From positions 1 to 39,527 of the forward strand of contig CATAMV010000049.1 of assembly GCA_949487855.1 (NCBI GenBank): DNA of 39,527 nt, read 5' to 3'. The position numbers were made by a program, and so were the translations under genes. The notes beneath the pieces were generated by a model. That model did not search any database. It saw only the letters and a list, made by a program, of their open reading frames with translations, and was not told where the DNA came from. The DNA comes from Bacteroidota bacterium. GTDB taxonomy: Bacteria; Bacteroidota; Bacteroidia; Flavobacteriales; Flavobacteriaceae. This document shows positions 35,978 to 39,527 of this stretch, one piece after another (within the stretch, counting starts at the first letter, position 1; every line of letters starts with the position of its first letter).

Positions 35978-36429
35978 AAATCTCTATTTTTTGAATCCAT
36001 TATAATCGTCACGGGACCATCATTTACCAAATCTATTTGCATATCTGCACCAAAAATACCGCACTGCACGGGTTTTCCCATTGTCAAAGTGGCTTTTTCT
36101 AAAAACATTTCATACAACGGCACGGCTATATCGTGCTTTGCTGCTTCGCTATATGAGGGTCTGTTCCCTTTTTTGGTTTGCGCAAAAAGGGTAAACTGAC
36201 TTACCACGAGCAGCTCGCCTCCAACATCAAGAATACTTTTATTCATTACGTCGTTTTCATCATTGAAAATGCGCATGTTTACTATTTTTTGTATCAACCA
36301 ATCTACATCTTCCAAAAGGTCTGCGTGGGTAATGCCCAACAACACAACAAGTCCGTTGCCAATACGCTGCACATGCGTTTTGTTTGCGGTAACTTGTGCT
36401 TTTGAAACACGTTGTACTACAGCTCTCAT
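35974..36429 (-). CDS. dtd: D-aminoacyl-tRNA deacylase
   Basis: 151 residues from ATG 36429, chosen because MRAVVQRVSKAQV is the usual start and gives an ATGA overlap with rsgA; an upstream ATG (36438) is inside rsgA. SQFTLFAQTKKGNRPSY is the substrate motif, and GPVTIIMDS near the end is the second active-site motif. It removes D-amino acids, and Gly from tRNA-Ala, to keep translation accurate. Confidence 0.96.
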   Translation of the reverse strand: MRAVVQRVSKAQVTANKTHVQRIGNGLVVLLGITHADLLEDVDWLIQKIVNMRIFNDENDVMNKSILDVGGELLVVSQFTLFAQTKKGNRPSYSEAAKHDIAVPLYEMFLEKATLTMGKPVQCGIFGADMQIDLVNDGPVTIIMDSKNRDL

Positions 36430-37373
36430 ACGTCCCAAAAATCTGTGCGATACTGCGCCTCGTCGCCTGCCATTATCTGCGCATAGCTTTTGTAACGAGA
36501 AGCGGCAATTTCTCCCGATGCAACTGCTGCTTTAATGGCACATTTGGGCTCTTCAAGGTGAAGGCAGTTGTTAAACTTGCAGTTTTCTTTACGTTCAAAA
36601 AATTCACGGAAATAATCACCAATTTCTTCTTGTTCCATATTGACTATCCCAAAACCACGAATGCCCGGTGTATCAACTATTCGCGCACCAAAGTCCAAAT
36701 CATGCATTTCTGCAAAAGTGGTGGTGTGCTGCCCTTGCGCGTGCTGCGCAGAGATTTCTGCGGTCTTGATATTTAGCCCTGGTGCTAAACTGTTGATGAG
36801 CGTAGATTTCCCCACACCGCTATGCCCCGAAAGCATACAGGTTTTCCCTTTCATCCAGTCCTTAACGCTCTCTAAATTAATCCCCTTTAGCGCAGAAATT
36901 TCCAAACAGGTATAACCAATAGCGGCATACATTTCTTTTAACGCCTGAATTTGTTTTGACTCATCGTCGCTATAGGTGTCTTCCTTGTTGAACAACAATA
37001 CCGTTTCAATTTCATAAGCTTCGGCAGTAGCCAGAAAACGGTCGATAAATGCAGGATAGGTTACAGGATTATTGAGCGTAACCAACAAAAAAGCACAGTC
37101 GATGTTGGCTGCAATAATGTGAATTTGCTTGGACAGATTCACGGATTTACGCACGATATAGTTCTTACGCTCGTGAATAGTAGTAATCACCCCTTGTGGG
37201 CCGTCTTGCGTGTCTTTAATGGTCGCATCAACGATATCGCCCACGGCAACAGGGCTGGTACTTGTCAGTCCTTCAATGCGGAACTTACCTTTAATGCGAC
37301 AGGGAATAAGTTCCCCGTCGGCATCTTTTACGTGATACCAGCTACCCGTTGATTTGTATACGACTCCTGTCAT
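36426..37373 (-). CDS. rsgA: Small ribosomal subunit biogenesis GTPase RsgA
   Basis: 315 residues. N-terminal OB fold (about 1-70), then a circularly permuted GTPase: G4-type FNKED, G1 GHSGVGKSTLINSL, G3 DTPGIRGFG. The C-terminal zinc knuckle is ENCKFNNCLHLEEPKC with the Cys and His ligands. It checks late 30S assembly. It lies 34 bases after the DAHP synthase gene and overlaps dtd by 4. Confidence 0.96.
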   Translation of the reverse strand: MTGVVYKSTGSWYHVKDADGELIPCRIKGKFRIEGLTSTSPVAVGDIVDATIKDTQDGPQGVITTIHERKNYIVRKSVNLSKQIHIIAANIDCAFLLVTLNNPVTYPAFIDRFLATAEAYEIETVLLFNKEDTYSDDESKQIQALKEMYAAIGYTCLEISALKGINLESVKDWMKGKTCMLSGHSGVGKSTLINSLAPGLNIKTAEISAQHAQGQHTTTFAEMHDLDFGARIVDTPGIRGFGIVNMEQEEIGDYFREFFERKENCKFNNCLHLEEPKCAIKAAVASGEIAASRYKSYAQIMAGDEAQYRTDFWDV

Positions 37374-37407
37374 ACAGCCAAATTAACGGATTTTTGGTTT
37401 ATATGCA

Positions 37408-38490
37408 TTAACCGTTAATAATCTGGTCTTGATGATTGATAGATTCTTGGTGAATCGCCTTAAAGATTCTAAGGATAAATTCTTCACTAAGTCCTTTTTC
37501 ATCGCCGTCTAAAATCATTTTGCCCAAAATTTCATTCCAACGCTTCGATTGCAATACCGCTACGTTGTGATCCTTTTTGAGTTCACCAATTTCGTTCGCG
37601 ATTTTCATCCGCTTGCTTAAGCTTTCCAACAAACTTGCGTCAATAACGTCAATTTGCGTACGTAATGTATTCAGTTTGTTTTTGTAATCGGCATCGTCAT
37701 CGGTTTCCTTGCGGATTTTCAAGTCATCCATCATTTTAACAAGGGTGTCTGGCGTAATTTGCTGAGCAGCATCACTCCATGCATTGTCCGGATCCCAGTG
37801 TGTTTCTACCATCAATCCATCAAAGTTTAAGTCCAACGCTGTTTGGCAAATGTCTTGAAGAATATCACGGCGGCCAGCAATATGCGATGGATCACAAATA
37901 AGTGGTAGGTCTGGGAAGCGGTTTTGCAGTTCCACTACGATTTGCCACTCTGGATTGTTGCGGTATTTTGTTTTCTCATAAGCAGAGAATCCTCTGTGAA
38001 TAACTCCAAGGTTTTTGATGTTGGCAGTGTATAAACGCTCAATACCACCCAGCCAAAGCGATAAATCTGGGTTTACAGGGTTTTTAACCAATACAATCTT
38101 ATCTGTTCCTTCAAGCGCATCGGCAATTTCTTGCACAATAAACGGGCTAACCGTTGAGCGTGCGCCAATCCAAAGGATATCAATATCATGCTCTAACGCC
38201 AGTTGTACGTGGGCGCGGTTGGCAACTTCCGTACAAGTAAGCATTCCTGTTTCTTCCTTTACACGTTGTAGCCATTTTAGTCCAATAGCACCAACCCCTT
38301 CAAAGTTTCCGGGTCGGGTTCTTGGTTTCCAAATACCTGCGCGAAAAGCAGTAACGTCTGTATCTTTAAGTTGATGTGCAATTTTTAGCACTTGTTCTTC
38401 TGTTTCAGCGCTACAAGGTCCTGCAATTACTAGCGGATGATCGAGCTCAAAATCGTTGAGCCATTGGCGCATTTTCGGGTTGTTTTCCAT
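37408..38490 (-). CDS. Bifunctional DAHP synthase / chorismate mutase
   Basis: 360 residues. The N-terminal DAHP synthase (about 10-260) has LVIAGPCSAETEEQ, FRAGIWKPRTRPGNFEG, LVKNPVNPDLSLWLGGIERL, ICDPSHIAGRR and VETHWDPDNAWSDAAQ. The C-terminal AroQ-type mutase (about 272-355) has LRTQIDVIDASLLESLSKRM and VLQSKRWNEI. It begins aromatic synthesis and also converts chorismate to prephenate. This fusion is common in Bacteroidota and often allows feedback on the synthase through the mutase part. It follows tyrA by 8 bases. Confidence 0.95.
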   Translation of the reverse strand: MENNPKMRQWLNDFELDHPLVIAGPCSAETEEQVLKIAHQLKDTDVTAFRAGIWKPRTRPGNFEGVGAIGLKWLQRVKEETGMLTCTEVANRAHVQLALEHDIDILWIGARSTVSPFIVQEIADALEGTDKIVLVKNPVNPDLSLWLGGIERLYTANIKNLGVIHRGFSAYEKTKYRNNPEWQIVVELQNRFPDLPLICDPSHIAGRRDILQDICQTALDLNFDGLMVETHWDPDNAWSDAAQQITPDTLVKMMDDLKIRKETDDDADYKNKLNTLRTQIDVIDASLLESLSKRMKIANEIGELKKDHNVAVLQSKRWNEILGKMILDGDEKGLSEEFILRIFKAIHQESINHQDQIING

Positions 38491-38498
38491 GGTTTTAT

Positions 38499-39344
38499 TT
38501 ATTTGTGTTTTAAAATTGATTTTATTCTATTAATATCTTTCATTTCAGCAAGCAGCTCTTCAACTGCTTCTGCTTCAAGTTTTTCTTTGAAGGCGTTCAG
38601 GTTTGAAATGTACTCATTTAGTGTTTCCAAAACGTTATCCTTGTTTTGTATAAAAATGGGCATCCACATTTCTGGTGAACTTTTCGCAAGGCGTACCGTA
38701 GACGCAAATCCACTACCTGCCATATCAAAGATGTTTTGCTCGTCGGTTTCTTTTTCCAAGACCGTTTTTCCAAGCATAAATGAGGTGATGTGCGACAAAT
38801 GCGACACATAGGCAATACGTCTATCGTGCGCAACGGGGTCCATATGACGCACCACCATATTGAGTTCTTTTAAAACATTTTCGGCGCGTTGTAACAAATC
38901 TGGACGTGTGCGTGTTGCTTCGCAAAGCATCATCGTCTTACCGTCATATAAATTTGGAATAGCCGCATCGGGGCCTGAAAACTCGGTACCCGCAATGGGG
39001 TGAGCTGCCAAAAACTGATTGCGTTTTGGGTGTGTGGCTACCGCTTCGCAAATAGCTGTTTTGGTCGATCCAAAATCCACCACCAAGGTGTTCTCGCCTA
39101 CCTTATCTAAAATTTGTGGAAGTAGTTTAGCAATTGCTTCAACGGGAATAGAAACAAACACCATATCCGCATTTTCAATGCTGTCTAATGTACCTTTTTG
39201 ATGAATAAGCTCGAGCGCCATAGCACGGTCAAGCGTGGTCTCTTTTCGGCTGATGCCTTCCAAAAGCACGTTTGGGTAAAGGCGTTGTAAATCCAACGAA
39301 AGCGACCCGTTCATTAATCCGATACCTATAAAACTGACTTTCAT
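38499..39344 (-). CDS. tyrA: Prephenate dehydrogenase TyrA
   Basis: 281 residues. NAD-binding start FIGIGLMNGSLSLDL (5-19), VDFGSTKTAICEAV, AAHPIAGTEFSGPDAA and HDRRIAYVSHLSHI are the family blocks. It is a single domain without the ACT or mutase part seen in E. coli; mutase activity is in the next protein. It converts prephenate to hydroxyphenylpyruvate for tyrosine. ATGA overlap with the aminotransferase gene upstream. Confidence 0.95.
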   Translation of the reverse strand: MKVSFIGIGLMNGSLSLDLQRLYPNVLLEGISRKETTLDRAMALELIHQKGTLDSIENADMVFVSIPVEAIAKLLPQILDKVGENTLVVDFGSTKTAICEAVATHPKRNQFLAAHPIAGTEFSGPDAAIPNLYDGKTMMLCEATRTRPDLLQRAENVLKELNMVVRHMDPVAHDRRIAYVSHLSHITSFMLGKTVLEKETDEQNIFDMAGSGFASTVRLAKSSPEMWMPIFIQNKDNVLETLNEYISNLNAFKEKLEAEAVEELLAEMKDINRIKSILKHK

Positions 39345-39527
39345 AACGTAATTCGGTTTAATGCTTCTTTAATTCTTTCCTCGGAAACGCAAAGCGAAAA
39401 ACGGATATAGCCTTCGCCTGCCGTTCCGAATATGGTTCCGGGTGCAATAAAAATACCATGCTCGTGCAACAAGGCATCGATATAGGTTTCGCTGTCTGCT
39501 GCGCCTTCGGGCAATTTTGCCCAAACA
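39341..39527 (-). CDS. PLP-dependent aminotransferase, C-terminal end only
   Basis: The last 61 codons of a gene that enters from beyond the window. VWAKLPEGAADSETYIDALL, then GIFIAPGTIFGTAGEGYIRF and SLCVSEERIKEAL, are the end of a class I/II aminotransferase; the FxxxGEGYIRFSL block holds the substrate-binding Arg. In this operon it probably transaminates phenylpyruvate, hydroxyphenylpyruvate or prephenate. Its TGA overlaps the tyrA start. Confidence 0.9.
   Translation of the reverse strand, partial: VWAKLPEGAADSETYIDALLHEHGIFIAPGTIFGTAGEGYIRFSLCVSEERIKEALNRITL

Overview
The window reads as chromosomal DNA of a gliding-lineage Bacteroidota, most likely a marine flavobacterium. The grounds are gldB and gldC, a flavobacterial-type dcw cluster with a very long FtsZ, promoter elements of the Bacteroidota TAnnTTTG type lying almost on start codons, and secreted sulfatases and glycosidases typical of polysaccharide degraders. 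Almost everything is on the minus strand.

Positions 1-9300 are an accessory, rearranged region. They hold a cut-off lipoprotein sulfatase and a GH3 glycosidase (one tight operon), an AT-rich pair of glycosyltransferase-like genes, then a second sulfatase and a clan GH-A (agarase-like) hydrolase. No SusC/SusD pair is visible. The intergenic spaces carry three gene remnants. A 124-base inverted repeat and a 48-base direct repeat flank the second sulfatase/GH pair. The direct repeat is the terminator of tRNA-Arg(UCG) plus a degraded copy of it. Just upstream of that tRNA lies a 38-base copy of its 5' half, cleanly split by a 32-base GC-rich palindrome.

Positions 9308-24760 are an essentially gapless division and cell-wall cluster, transcribed mraZ-rsmH-ftsL-ftsI-murE-mraY-murD-ftsW-murG-murC-ftsQ-ftsA-ftsZ-yqeY. 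It is headed by four copies of a 10-base repeat that look like MraZ boxes, next to a promoter-like TAGTTTTG. Together these genes make lipid II (MurE, MurD, MurC, MraY, MurG) and build the divisome (FtsZ, A, Q, L, W, I). murF, murB and ddl are not in the window.

Positions 24990-32200 are a mixed housekeeping block: an alpha/beta hydrolase and engB, convergent with gldB-gldC; nadE and a NarL-type regulator, convergent with dnaG; then a polyprenyl diphosphate synthase. Two proteins here are unusual. The regulator has Glu in place of the phospho-accepting Asp, and the primase has lost all four zinc ligands of its N-terminal zinc ribbon.

Positions 32256-39527 hold RNA modification (queA, rlmN) and an aromatic amino-acid operon: aminotransferase (cut off) - tyrA - DAHP synthase/chorismate mutase - rsgA - dtd - mazG-like - aroA. 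Most junctions here are 4-base ATGA overlaps. All assignments come from reading motifs by eye; no database search was run.
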